Of a DNA stretch of 64,000 nucleotides, positions 44,191-56,402 are shown piece after piece. The position numbers and the translations under genes were made by a program. The first letter of the stretch is position 1. Each line of letters opens with the position of its first letter. This stretch comes from Colocasia esculenta (lineage: Eukaryota; Streptophyta; Magnoliopsida; Alismatales; Araceae): contig CM024764.1 of the NCBI GenBank assembly GCA_014218235.1, positions 63,029,184-63,093,183 on the forward strand. The letters are read 5' to 3'. The notes under the pieces are model-generated. The model saw nothing but the letters and a program-made list of their open reading frames with translations. It was not told the origin of the DNA and ran no database searches.

Positions 44191-45008
44191 AACATATACG
44201 TCAGCTTCATTAATGAAGTCAACTGGGGGCCACACTTTATTTTGTGTGTCTAAACAATCACCACCAGGCCTTCAAACACCCATCTCCAACATATATGTCA
44301 GCTTCATTAACAAAGTCAACTGAGACGCATATTATTCTTATACTTACACTAAATGTGTCAGAGTGCAATAAATACGTACATCAAGTGGTGATGGTCGTAC
44401 AGCACTCCTCATTAAATGATGAAATCCAACATTTCTCTTTCATAATATATTTTACAATTGTTTACGAAAAGTGGAGATTAAATGTACAGTTCTTATGTTT
44501 GGTCTACTATATTATCACCATGCAACACACAAGAACTTCCCATAACAATGTGTAATATACTTCTGTTTGGCAAGTGTGTGTGTCACCTCTTAATCGACCG
44601 GAAGGGAGCCATGCATGGCACTACAATTTATAAAGTTGAAAAAATACAAGAATCCAAAGATATACAAATTTCATATACCCTACTAAGATAACTCTACTAA
44701 AAAAACCTTCAAATAATAAACTCTGACCCAACTCAGCCTAAAATAGTTCCAAAAATACTTAATAAATTTATGACTATTCTAATCTCAAATTTATATCTCC
44801 AACTAACAAGTCATCATGTCGAGTAGAATATGTCAATATCCTGTGGGATTCAATTCTGGTGTTGCATTATTAGAGTTCAGGGCAACTATTGCAAAAAAAA
44901 AAAAAATCACTTTTTATGAGACATTACCTTTCTATGAGACAGCTAAACAATCACCACCAGGCTTCAAACACCTATCTCCACAGGACCGATCCCGCTCTTG
45001 CATTATTA

Positions 45009-45405
45009 ATGCCACTTTGGTAATGAGTTGGAGTTAAGATAACTCCAACCCATAATCAAGTTACACAATGTGAACCCACCTTTTGCTTTGGTACAATGGA
45101 GTTAATTTTTGATATGGTGAGTTAACTTATTTTTCAAATGCACTTTGGTAAGAAAAGTGAGTAACTTACCTTGGGAAAAGAAAAGGTAGCAATTAATATT
45201 TGTAATGTGAGAGCAAAAAGGTGGTTAACTCACGGGTTAACTCTAGTCCACCTCTAGAGGTGGGTTGAAAAATGGTGAGATAACTCACTTTAATCCACCT
45301 TTAGCCTAACTCACTGAGTTAACTTTGTAACCTTTCCAAAGCACTTTTTGAGTTAACTCTGAGTTAAATAGAGTTAACTCTGAGTTAACCATTACAAAGT
45401 GGCGC
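45009..45405. mobile_element. Tourist-like MITE, copy 2 (inside the second tandem unit)
   Basis: Same ends, same TTA flanks (45006-45008 and 45406-45408) and same position in the unit as copy 1, so it was copied by the tandem duplication and did not insert separately. It is slightly shorter because of scattered single-base losses. Confidence 0.8.
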
Positions 45406-45895
45406 TTAGAGTTCAGGGCAACTATTGCCACAAAAAAAACTACCTTTTTATGAGACAAACCTTCTTATGAGATAGCTAAACAATCACCACCAGGCCTTCA
45501 AACACCCATCTGCAACATATACGTCAGCTTCATTAATGAAGTCAACTGGGGGCACACTTTATTTTGTGTGTTAAACAATCACCACAGGCTTCAAACACCC
45601 TCTCCAACATATATGTGCAGCTTCATTAACAAAGTCAACTGAGACAGCATATTATTCTTATACTTACACTAAATGTGTCAGAGTGCAATAAATACGTACA
45701 TCAAGTGGTGATGGTCGATACCACTCCTCCATTAAATGATGAAATCCAACATTTCTCTTTCATAAATATTTTAACAATTTTTTTACGAAAAGTGGAGATT
45801 AAATACGTACATCAAGTGGTGGATGCTCGGATGGCACTTGTCCATTAAATGATGAAATCTAACATTCTCTTTCCTAATATATTTTAATAATTGAT

Positions 45896-46918
45896 GTCTG
45901 CTTTATCTGACCCTCAGATAGCTGCAAGGTTGAAAAACTAGAACAAGTCATAAATTTGCCCTCAACATTTCTAGGCGAGATAGAATAATATTTTTGATGT
46001 TGTCATCATTCATTCCCACTAGTGCATGGGCTGCTTCCTCCTTGCAACATGCATCATTTCTCTAAGTAATCCTCTTTCTGGCCATCCACACAGATAAAGA
46101 AATGTATCAATGCGACACCAGAAAAAAAAAATGGGAGGGCCTCCATCAGATTCATGTAGGTGCAAGAATTTTAAGATGACCTTTAAGCAGGGCAAGTTAC
46201 AAAAGCAAACAAGAAAGCTAACAATTGTTTTCTGGCAGAGAAGTCATGGTCTTCTAGCGGCACTGCCAGACCTAATGCAAGAAAACATCAGAGAAAGAAA
46301 ATAAAGGCTAAGATTACAATGGGGAGAACTAATATGCACTATGCCTGATGGCAGGTCTTGCCACGATATGGATCATAGACCCTACCACCGATAACTCAGA
46401 TGTCCGGGGCTTTGTTCTACTTGGAAGCCGAAACGGGCGACGAGTTGACGATGCCCCATAGTGGGGGACTGGGGGGGTGGAAGACGATGCCTCTCTTTAA
46501 TTAGCGGCGAGGGAGGCAGGCAGAAGAGGTCAGGACGATGAGATGGGATTTCAAAGGTCGCAGGTGGGGGATGCCGAGGAGGGGGGACTTACATATGAGA
46601 AGAGGGAGTGTTCATGAGGATGGGTCTCCGCCGTTGAGGATGTCATGGCCCCCTCTACGTGCTACTGCCAAAATCAAGGGAGAGTGAGGAATACCGGCGG
46701 AGGAAGTAGTGAGATGGAGGCTGTAACCGACTACGGTGGTCAGAGCCAGGATGATGATGAAGCCTGGAGCCGACGGTGATGCATTTGCACAATCGGCGAT
46801 GAAGTCGAGCCTAGCCTTCATGGAGGAGAAAAAGTGGGGTGGGCTTTGGGGGAAAGTCTGGAGCAAGAAGATAAAGATTTTGGAGTTTTTGGGGGGTGGG
46901 GGCGACTATATTTAAACG
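45896..46918. other. Stretch between tandem duplication and CACTA element
   Basis: AT-balanced to about 46320, then GC-richer with G runs (46470-46520, 46890). An 85-codon open run on the minus strand (46866-46612) has no recognisable domain; I do not call it a gene. Confidence 0.35.
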
Positions 46919-46944
46919 CACTACAACAAAATTGGGTTCAGTTA

Positions 46945-47235
46945 CGTCGGAAAACCGTAAGTGTAATTTCCAAAACCGTAAGAACAGACGTATACTTACG
47001 AAACATCCTACAGTTTGTTTTCGTAACTACAGCAAGCGTGGCTATAGCCTTACTTACGGTTACAATATGTAATCAATACATTCGTTTGTAAACCGTAATA
47101 ATATAGACTGGCATATCTTTATAAAGCGTAAGTATACATATGAAAAACTCATAAGAAATAACCCAATAGAAGATGACATTCGAAAATTAATCACTACGTT
47201 AGAAACCGTAGCTATTATCTGTAGTAACGCATTCC
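46945..47235. repeat. Subterminal AACCGTAA repeats of the CACTA element
   Basis: GAAAACCGTAAGTG, AAAACCGTAAGAAC, TTACTTACGGTTAC, GTAAACCGTAATAA, AAAGCGTAAGTA and GAAACCGTAGCT occur in both orientations over ~280 bases. In En/Spm-type elements such motifs bind the element's own regulatory protein. Confidence 0.65.
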
Positions 47236-47788
47236 AAACCATAAGAAACTCCCAGTGCAAATATATATAATCCATAATTCGACTAACAATATAACCTACA
47301 TATTACATACATCCACACACATAGCACACAACCTGCATAATTACATACATACACACCACTTTTTGCACATCACCAATGTATGACATTTAATACAACCAAC
47401 TTTTTCAAATTTACATTACATAACATACACTGTTTGAAAAGAAACATTCACATAATTACACCGCTAAAAAAAGTGCATATAGCACTGATTTATATCACAC
47501 CACAATCTACACATAAAATTTAAATATCACATACACATCATTGTTTGTCTCGAAGATAGACAATCATAATTGTTTTGGTGATCATAACATAAATCCAATG
47601 ACCAATTGTTTCATAAAATGAGAGGTGGACAATGTTAGTCCTCTGCTAAAGGGAGGAGAGCTATTCTGTTGGCACAAAAAACTTCAGGTGTCATCTAACT
47701 CAACCTGCAAATAAAATCATTCAATTAGTATACATATAAACAAGCTCATTTATTTTCCAAATAATTCTGTAAAATAAAACTTCAGGTG

Positions 47789-48031
47789 TCATAAAACAAA
47801 GTCTCTAAACCACACAATGTGACTTCCAACAGCATCTTGGATGGTTTTTCGTTCATTATCTTTCACAAATAGGTGCATTGGGTTTGTAAGCAAACAAAAA
47901 GCTACCTCATAATACTCCTCATCCAAACTCTTACCCATAACTATCTTAGATTTATCTAATGACATGATTATGGCATTGGCTACCGAGTGTCCTTCCATGT
48001 CACACAACTTCACTTTCTTGCCCAACATCAA
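47789..48031 (-). pseudogene. CACTA-associated protein, C-terminal exon
   Basis: 80 codons ending in TAA. GKKVKLCDMEGHSVANAII followed by HLFVKDNERKTIQDAVGSHI and a W residue resembles the terminal domain of the plant transposase family found in CACTA elements (cysteine-poor, with an alanine/valine-rich start and a DAVGS..W ending). An acceptor-like ACATAG lies just before the exon on the minus strand. The upstream exons are not recognisable. Confidence 0.5.
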
Positions 48032-48039
48032 ACTATGTT

Positions 48040-48916
48040 ATTCAATTCATTTTATAGATCACACATCAGACACAATTGAGCTTCTAATGAGAATATATAA
48101 CATAATGAGATATGAACATATTTACCTCTTTTCTTTAGGTTCTATTACACTTGCAGATGATTGCACACATTTTTCTATTGGGAGTACTTTCTACCTGTTT
48201 GACTGTCAAATAAGAATATAGTAAGAAAAAATATTTCACAAAGAAGACTTCATAAGCACAAGCCAGGAGTTTATTTCTACTACTTCTAGGCCTCAGTTAG
48301 ATTCTGTGGCTTTAGTTTCATAGCCCTTGTCATCTCCTTCCAGGTAGTACATTTGGTGCGTATGAACACTCTCCTGGTGATGGTCAATGTGGTCCAGACA
48401 AATATAACTTTGTACAGAAATTCTCCAAATGTTAGAGATTTAAGTTTTGAATGTTTCTGATCACTAGCTAGAGGAAGCATGTAAATGGCCTATGTTGTTT
48501 ACCCATGAAATGATCATAGGATTTACATTAGTAGTTCTGGAATGAGAGATAGGGCTCTTACTGAAAACACTCATGGTGGTGGCATCGCAACTGAAAACTA
48601 CTCATTGTAATCTATAATCTCAAGACAACAGTATAATTTAAAAGTTGTGACAATTGTATTAGTGTAAATGAGTGAGAGTGCTGCAAAGTATGTGTTACAT
48701 AAACTACTCTCCTTCACTTCCAGCATGGTGCCAAAAACACTTCCAGCATGAACAATCGACACACCAATATACATATCAATCTGAAGCTGATCATAGTACT
48801 GTTTTGCAATGCCAGAAAAACTAACTAAAAAAGTATACAATAGACTCAACTTTACCCAATCTCTTGCCAATCTTTAACCATAGCATTGGATGAGCATTTT
48901 CTGCTCTTAATTGGCT
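48040..48916. other. Internal CACTA sequence, no clear exon
   Basis: AT-rich. Two minus-strand open runs (48286-48480 and 48598-48870) show no recognisable content. They may be exon remnants or chance. Element D begins at the right border. Confidence 0.35.
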
Positions 48917-49207
48917 TGATGATCAGTCTGTCCCCATGCAATTTAATTAATGTATATATTACATATTTTGATGATTAACAAAACCAAACAAGAATTTATC
49001 ATTATATCTGCTGAATATCTCATAAGTCTTAAGTACAAGAAAAATCATCGAAGTCAAACAAGCCAATAAAGGTATGCATTACTACTCTGAAGCTTTAATC
49101 TTTTCAACATGAGATTTCTCTAAGTCCATATCGATTTCTGTTAAAGTTCATAACGATTCTCTTATGAGACTGAAAAGTCATGTCGTTTCAATCAAGTCGA
49201 TGTCATA

Positions 49208-49860
49208 ACGACTTCATAAGTGATCATAACGATTTCTTAGAACTCGCAACGACTTACTTGTTGTAACGACTTCATAAGTGATCATAACGATTTCTTTAGA
49301 ACTCGCAACGACTTGCTTGTTGTAACGACTTCATAAGTTATCATAACGATTTCTTTAGAACTCGCAACGACTTGTTGTTGTAACGACTTCATAAGTGATC
49401 ATAACGTTTCTTTAGAACTCGCAACGACTTGCTTGTTGTAACGACTTCATAAGTTATCATAACGATTTCTTTAGAACTCGCAACGACTTGCTTGTTGTAA
49501 CGACTTCATAAGTTATCATAACGATTTCTTTAGAACTCGCAACGACTTGCTTGTTGTAACGACTTCATAAGTGATCATAACGGTTTCTTTAGAACTCGCA
49601 ACGACTTGCTTGTTGTAACGACTTCATAAGTTATCATAACGATTCTTTAGAACTCGACGACTTGCTTGTTGTAACGACTTCATAAGTTATCACAACGATT
49701 TCTTTGATACTCGTAACGACTTGCTAGCCGCAACGACTTCTTTAGTTCTTGTAACGATTTCTTTAATACTCGTAATGACTTGCTAGCCGCAACGATTTCT
49801 TTAGTTCTCGTAACGATTTCTTTAATACTCATAACGACTTGCTTTGTGTAACGATTTGTT
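49208..49860 (+). repeat. 59-bp tandem array in LTR of element D
   Basis: About eight good copies of a 59-base unit that starts ACGACTTCATAAGTTATCAT and continues AACGATTTCTTTAGAACTCG, followed by three diverged ones. The unit is itself two related halves built round ACGATT/ACGACTT. Array copies differ mainly by single-base losses and by GTGATC versus GTTATC. Confidence 0.88.
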
Positions 49861-50718
49861 AAGTGTTTCACATCGACTTCTTTAGAATCAAAATGACTTG
49901 CCATAATTCATACGATTTCTATATCTCTGTCATAGAATGATTTGCTATAACTCATAACGATTTCATAAGTCATATAGTCTTCATGTCATATTTTGATATC
50001 TTATTCATCTTAAAGCATTGACCAGTCAAAATCCACGTAGACATCTATCTGACGCTTTTGCATTTATGAGATCTGAACGTATCTCTGCATGCATGCAGAC
50101 TATATCTTCCTTTATCGTGCTTAGTCTGATAACGTCCTTTAGACTTAAGCCAGTTGGTATTACTATTTTCTTGACTATTGCTACTGACGTTGACTGATAT
50201 CAGAGACAGCCTATCGGTCTGCTGTTTGAGCTTGACATCTGTGCAGACCTTTGATGTAACTTCATTGTACAACGTTAGACAAATAAAAGCCAACGGATCT
50301 CTGTGAAGATTCATCTCTATGCGTGCTCAAGTGATCAAAAGACTGAGACAGGAAGCTTCCAAGACTCCAGATGTCATTCAGTCTAACGGCTACTCAAGAG
50401 AGAGACAACGATCTCTTCAACGACTAGATTTCAAATTGAAGATATATATACAAGACAGAAGAATAGAAGGCCATGGGATCGAAGACTTTTTTTTTTTTTT
50501 CAAATTCTTCTGAAGAAATTCAAGAGCCAAGATCCTTCACTCCGCTTTTGCTCTTTTGCTCTCCGCTTGTTCTTGTGAAAATTGAGAGAGCCTGTTCAGT
50601 TCTGAGAGTGTGAATAGTTCTTAATCTCTTCGCTCTCAGTTCTAGTTGCTTCAGATCCTCTCTTGTCAAAAGCTGGATCTAGGGGCGTGAAAGTCTGTTT
50701 TCATTCTTCTCTGTGTTG

Positions 50719-50828
50719 TTCCCTTCGGGTGTGAAGGAAGACCTGGTGGTATCCAAGTGTTGCTCCCTTTGGTTGTAAAGGAAGACCTGGTGGCACAGGG
50801 TGTGTTCCCTTGTGTGTGTGAAGGAAGA
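50719..50828 (+). repeat. Three stem-loop-forming segments in LTR of element D
   Basis: TTCCCTTCGGGTGTGAAGGAAG at 50719-50740, CTCCCTTTGG..AAAGGAAG at about 50763 and TTCCCTTGTG..GAAGGAAG at about 50806. They are equivalent to 25768-25884 in element C, although most of the LTR between the two elements is not alike. Confidence 0.65.
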
Positions 50829-51113
50829 GCTGAGCTGGGTGTTGTAGCGTCCTTAGGGGGACTGTACCCTAGTTAGTGCAATCCTGAGTTGTTGCTCAGG
50901 GACTGGACGTAGGACTCCTAAGAAAAGGAAGTCCGAACCAGGATAATCCTTGTGTTGTGTGATTGTCTTCATTGCGTAATTGTTATTTAAACTAACAAGT
51001 AACTAACGTAGTTCGAAGATCGTTTGTGTGATTGTTTTTGTTACAAGTATCTCCTAGATTGAATTTATAAAAACTCATTCACCCCCCTCTGGGCTTGTCA
51101 ACAGGGCAACAAG

Positions 51114-51125
51114 TGGTATCAAAGC
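51114..51125 (+). promoter_or_regulatory. Primer-binding site of element D (initiator tRNA-Met type)
   Basis: TGGTATCAAAGC two bases after the LTR end; one base different from the usual TGGTATCAGAGC. Confidence 0.85.
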
Positions 51126-51175
51126 AAGTCTCTTCGACAAAGAAAGGATCCAACGATCTGAAGAGTAAAGATCCA

Positions 51176-52936
51176 TGGCAGCCCAAGGTAATTTTGAAGG
51201 TCAGTCAGTCAACCGACCCCCTCTCTTCGATGGTGAAGATTATCCTTACTGGAAGACCAGAATGGAATACTTTTACAAGGACACGACTATCAAATTTGGT
51301 CCATAGTAGAAGAAGGTGATCTGTTAGTCACAAATGAGAAAGCACAATGGACAGATGATGACAGAAAGAAGATTTCCCTGAATTGCAAAGCAAAAGTATC
51401 CTATGTTGTGCTCTAAGTAAGAAGGAATTCAACAGAGTTTCAGCCTGCAAATCATCAATGGAAATGTGGGAAAAGCTCAGGATTACTTATGAAGGCACAG
51501 ACAAAGTGAAGGAAACAAGAATTGATATTCTTGTCACTCAATATGAAAGATTTCAGATGCAATCAAGTGAGTCCATAACTCAAATGTTCAGTCGGTTCAC
51601 TGACATCACAAATGGACTGGCTAGCTGGGGAAAGTATATGAAATGGGAGATATGGTAAGAAAGATACTTAGATCCTTACCGTCCTCATGGACTCCAAAAG
51701 TCACAGCAATAGAAGAAGCTAATGATCTGAAGAGAATGTCTGTAGAAAAACTCATTGGGTCCCTTATGGCCCATGAAATCAATATGGAAAGGCTAGGAGA
51801 GTCCTCTAGCAGAAAGAAGCACTCCAACGCCTTAAAAGCTGAAGAAGATTCACCAGAAGCAAGCTCAGCTGAAAGTGAAAGTAATACAGACAGCGAAAAT
51901 GAAGAAGCTATGTTATCCAGAAGGTTACAGCGAATCTTGGCTAAAAAGAAAAAGTCTCAATCTGGTAGAAAGTATTTCAAAAGAAATAAGGACTTCAAGA
52001 AACCAGATGGAAAAGAAGTGAAGAAAGGAGAACCCATTTGCTACGAATGTAAGAAGCCAGGACACATTAAGACTGAGTGTCCTAAGTTAAAGAAATCAGA
52101 ATTCAGGAAGAAGGACAGTTCCAAGAAGTTTAGAAAGTTCAAAAAGAAAGCAATGGCAGCAGCATGGGAAAACAATAGCGACTCAGATAGTGAGTCGAGC
52201 TCCTGCAGTGATGAAGAAAAAGCCCACTTGGCTTTCATGGCAAACACTGAAGAAAAGGTAACTTCTGACTCATCCTTTGATTCATGCAATGGTTCAGACT
52301 CCGATAGTTTAGAAGAGGCTTTCAATGAACTTTATGAAAAGTATAAGAAGTAACTAAACTATTAAAAGTAAGTAAGAAAAACATAGTGTGTATAGAAAAT
52401 ACAAACTCAGATCTAAATCAGAAAATGAACAATTAGAAAGTCAAATAATTGAACTTAAACGAAGAAATGAACTGTTATGTGAAGACCTAAAAGTTGAAAA
52501 TAAACAAATAACTAAACATAGAAAAAACATGAAAGTGAATTACGGAAAGAAATTGAAAACTTAAATGAAGAAAATGATAAACTATCAAGCACACTAGAAA
52601 AATTTACTAATGGTAAAAACTCTCTAATATTAAAAGGTGCGAGAAGATCAGGTAAGAAGAAAAATGGATTAGGATATACACCCCCAGATAATGAAGAAAC
52701 CAAGATCTATCCTAAAAATATCCAACACCAAAATTTGTACCTGAACAAGATATAGCATACAAAGCTAATTTTAAATACATAGAAAAAGTGACTAAGTTAT
52801 CCTGCTGTAGTCACTGCAATAGGTTAGGACATATTAAAACTACATGTCCAACAAGACACAAAAATGGATATTAAAAGATAAAGTTAATGATACTAACCAA
52901 TCAGGACCCAAAAGAATTTGGGTACCTAAAGCTTGA
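51176..52936 (+). pseudogene. Element D gag
   Basis: Starts ATGGCAGCCCAAGG. It has the same domain order as element C's gag: capsid-like N-terminus, Lys-rich region, knuckle CYECKKPGHIKTEC (about 52041-52080), acidic Ser/Asp segment, coiled coil and a second knuckle CSHCNRLGHIKTTC (about 52803-52850). Compared with element C, single bases are missing near 51271, 51393, about 51625, 52353, 52410, 52527 and 52720, each shifting the frame. The terminal stop TGA at 52934-52936 sits at the same codon as element C's TAG. Confidence 0.8.
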
Positions 52937-52949
52937 TGTCTCTATTTCA

Positions 52950-55900
52950 GGACAACCCTCGAGCATCTAAATGGTATTGGACAGTGGGTGCTCAAGACAC
53001 ATGTCAGGAAACCAGAAGTTGTTCTCTCATCTCCAAGCTGAAGATGGAACAGTTACCTATGGAGATAATGGGAAAGGAATTGTAATAGGCAGTGGCTCTG
53101 TGGAAAACAAAGGAAAAACAGTCATAGAAGATGTGCTACTAGTCAAGGGATTGAAGCACAATCTCATTAGCATTAGCCAGCTGTGCGACAGAGGCCATCA
53201 GATCAAATTTCAAGAGTCAAAGTGCAGTATACTAAAGGATGGAACAGTCATCTTCGAAGCTAATAGAGAAAAGAATTTGTATGTGCTCTATCTTGAAGAA
53301 CTCAAGGTTCAAAATGTTTGCCTGGCGGCAAATAAAAATAAATCCACAGAATTATGGCACAGACGACTTGGACACTGCAGCATAGATGGCATGAGAAAAT
53401 TACTAAAGAAGAATCTTGTGCAAGGTCTACCTAAGGTCAATACAAAGTTGGAAAGTGTATGTAAACCTTGTGCTAAGGGTAAGCACACCAAGGTCTCCTT
53501 CAAGTCAAAGACGGTGGTGACCACCTCAAAACCCTTGGAGCTCCTTCATATGGATCTATTTGGGCCAATGAGGACTACCAGTCTTGGAGGAAAGAATTTT
53601 GGATTTGTCATAGTTGATGACTACTCAAGATTTACATGGGTATCATTCCTAGAGCACAAAGATGATACTTTTGAGAGTTTGTAAGCTTCAGTAAGAAAGT
53701 TCAGAAAGATCAGAAGTTCAGCATTGTGTCATCAGATCAGATCATGGTGGTGAATTTCAAAATGAGAAATCTCTAGATTTTGTGATGATCAGGGAATTGA
53801 GCATAACTTCTCAGCACCAAGGACACCTCAACAGAATGGCATCGCTGAGAGGAAGAACAGAACCCTATTGGACATGGCAAGAACTATGCTCTCAGAATAT
53901 GATCTGCCTAGATACTTTTGGGCTGAAGCAGTCAATACAGCAAGCTATATTATCAACCGTGTAATGATCAGGCCAATTCTGAAGAAGACTGCATATGAAC
54001 TATTCAAAGGGAAAAAGCCTCAGATCAGTCACTTCAGAACCTTTGGATGCCCTTGCTTCATTCACAACAATGGAAAAAGAGATATCGATAAGTTGGATGC
54101 CAAATCAGATGAAGGCATCTTCATGGGGTATACATCTAAACCTAAAGGCTAGAGAGTGTTAATAAACGTACCTTGTTGATTGAACAATCTGTGCACATTA
54201 TTTTTGATGAAACTAACCCTTCCTTGAGAAAGGAAGTAGATAGTGACGATGATGATGCAGAAGAACTATCCAAGAAACTAAAGGATGCATCAATTGAGGA
54301 CAAGGATGATCTACCTCTGGAAGAATTACAACAAGAAGAAGTTACTCATGAAAACCTTCCAAAGGAGTGGAGATACAAGAAAGATCACCCACTTGAAAAT
54401 ATCATTGGTGATCCATCCATTGGGGTAAGAACAAGAGGTAATGTTATTCCTTGTGATTATTTAGCTTTTGTCTCTCAGATAGAGCCTAGGACAGTCAATG
54501 AAGCTCTCTCTGATGAATCTTGGATAGTAGCCATGCAAGATGAATTAAATCAATTCAAGAGAAACCAAGTATGGTCTCTTGTTCCTAGACCATCAGACCA
54601 TCCAGTCATTGGCACCAAATGGGTGTTCAGAAATAAACTGGATGAAACTGGTGCAATCTTAAGAAACAAGGCCAGGTTGGTGCTCAAGGCTATTCTCAAG
54701 AGGAAGGCATAGATTTCGATGAAACCTATGCACCTGTAGCTAGACTTGAGGCCATTAGAATATTACTTGCATATGCATCTGCTTTGAACTTGACACTATT
54801 TCAAATGGACGTTAAATCCGCTTTCTTAAATGGTTTCATAAAAGAGGAAGTTTATGTGGAACAACCTCCGGGCTTTGATGACACAGAATTTCCTAATCAT
54901 GTTTTCAAACTTCACAAGGCATTATATGGTTTAAAGCAAGCTCCTAGAGCCTGGTATGAAAGGCTTAGCTCTTTTTCTAAACAATGGTTTCAGCAGAGGT
55001 CAGGTAGATAGTACACTTTTTATAAAGTTAAAGTCAAACAAATCCTACTGGTTCAAATCTATGTAGATGATATCATTTTGGGTCTACTGATGAGTCTCTT
55101 TGCAAGTACTTTGAAAAGTTAATGCAGGGAGAATTTGAAATGAGTATGATGGGAGAACTCAACTATTTCCTTGGACTACAAATCAAGCAAGGAAAGGAAG
55201 GAACTCACATCAGTCAAGCTAAGTACACAAAAGAACTATTGAAGAAATTCGGATTCGAAAATACCAAGCCACTGTCAACACCAATGAGTACATCAACAAG
55301 AATGGACAGTGACAAAGATGGTAAGAAAGTAGATCAAAAGATACAGAGGTATGATAGGTTCACTCCTTTATTTAACAGCTAGTAAACTGATATTTTATTT
55401 AGTGTATGCATGTGTGCTCGATATCAGGCAGATCCTAAAGAATCACATTTAATTTCTGTGAAACGAATATTTAGATATCTAGCAAGATCTCATGACTTAG
55501 GTCTATGGTATCCAAAACAATGTGAAATTAACCTAGTAGGTTACTCTGATGCTGACTATGCTGGATGTAAATTAGATAGAAAGAGCACCAGTGGTTGTTG
55601 CCAGTTCCTTGCAGAATGTTTGATATCTTGGTCCTCAAAGAAACAAAATTCAGTAGCACTCTCTACAGCTGAAGCTGAGTACGTGGCTGCTGGAAGCTGC
55701 TGCACACAACTCTTATGGATAAAGCAACAGCTTGAGGACTTTGGATTAAATATCAAATCGATCCCGTTGCTATGTGACAACACCAGTGCCATTAATCTCA
55801 CCAAGAATCCAGTCCAGCACTCAAGGACCAAACATATTGAGGTTAGATATCATTTTATTCGTAATCATGTTGCAAATGGAAATATTGAAATATCTTTTAT

Positions 55901-55997
55901 TGATACAAATGGCCAATTAGCAGACATTTTCACAAAAACCTTACCTGAAGAGAGATTTACATCTCTTAGAAGAGAATTAGGCATGTGTACTTTGTGA
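52950..55997 (+). pseudogene. Element D pol: protease, integrase, RT, RNase H
   Basis: The protease has DSGCSRHMSG, keeping the DSG that element C has lost. An intact GAG-pre-integrase block (LWHRRLGHCSIDGMRKLL) precedes the integrase with HMDLFGPM, RSDHGGEFQ and NGIAERKN. The RT has FQMDVKSAFLNGF and a YVDD box (55060-55071). RNase H ends QLADIFTKTLPEE, with the stop at 55995-55997. Frames break by losses of one base near 52970, 53682, 53729, 53772, 54155, 54682, 54980, 55030, 55079 and 55345-55390. Substitutional stops seem rare, so the underlying element may be far less damaged than it looks. Confidence 0.85.
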
Positions 55998-56393
55998 TAA
56001 AAGTTTGCTTACAAGTGGCAAATTAAAGTTTAGAATTAAAGTAATTTTTCCCTCCTTGGCGATAAGCAAAAAAAAAATTCAAATTATATTGCATTAAACT
56101 CTCTCTCATTGAAGTCCAGTTGAACGGTCAAAATCTTTTGTCATTTTTCTCCGCCGCTTGGCGCCTCACTTTCCACGTAGCATTAATTATTCATAAAATC
56201 GATGTCAGAACGATTCATGCCTCATCGTCTACCTTTTTCCCCTCTTTTAGCCTGCCGCTTGAGCCGATGCCCTAACAACTCCATCTCAATCCTCTGCAAA
56301 TTCGAATCTTCCTCCTACTTCCCGCAAAATTTCTTGAGGATTCTTTCTCCTCACCTTCCGTCTCCACCCTCCGTTATCTTCCCCGCCTAATCA
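55998..56393 (+). other. Non-coding gap between pol and env-like ORF of element D
   Basis: About 400 bases like the gap in element C, ending with a pyrimidine-rich stretch (TCTCCACCCTCCGTTATCTTCC) before the ATG at 56394. No recognisable gene. Confidence 0.4.
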
Positions 56394-56402
56394 ATGGCCG
56401 CT
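56394..56402 (+). pseudogene. Element D env-like ORF, first three codons
   Basis: ATG GCC GCT, then element E. CCGCT is repeated on the far side of E and the ORF resumes at 63148. The start matches element C's env-like start (ATGGCCGTT) in context. Confidence 0.75.

Larger units (their letters stand above)
43130..45805 (+). repeat. 1.35-kb direct tandem duplication (43130-44481 and 44482-45805)
   Basis: Both copies begin near TACAGTTCTTATGTTTGGTC and end near TACGAAAAGTGGAGATTAAA. A short third piece (45806-45895) resembles the last ~90 bases of the unit. Each copy contains a Tourist-like MITE. Differences between the copies are mostly single-base losses in the second, as in GGGATGCCATGC against GGGAGCCATGC. 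Confidence 0.88.
46919..48916 (-). mobile_element. CACTA (En/Spm) element end, cut by element D
   Basis: Begins CACTACAACAAAATTGGG, the diagnostic CACTA terminus. The next 300 bases carry repeated AACCGTAA/TTACGGTT subterminal motifs in both directions. A minus-strand exon at 47789-48031 resembles the C-terminal domain of plant CACTA-associated proteins. The other end is not visible before 48917, where element D starts, and should lie beyond element D if it was not lost. Confidence 0.7.
48917..51111 (+). repeat. 5' LTR of element D
   Basis: 2195 bases, starting TGATGATCAGTCTGTCCCC and ending CAGGGCAACA. It carries a 59-base tandem array (49208-49860) and repeated stem-loops at 50719-50828. 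It is alignable with element C's LTR mainly at its two ends. Confidence 0.85.

Noticed and set aside
46612..46866. Possible minus-strand exon beside the CACTA end
   Set aside because: No domain, no splice context and no related copy; chance open frame more likely.
47060..47275. Minus-strand ORF in the CACTA subterminal region
   Set aside because: Overlaps the AACCGTAA repeat region and has only repetitive, low-complexity content.
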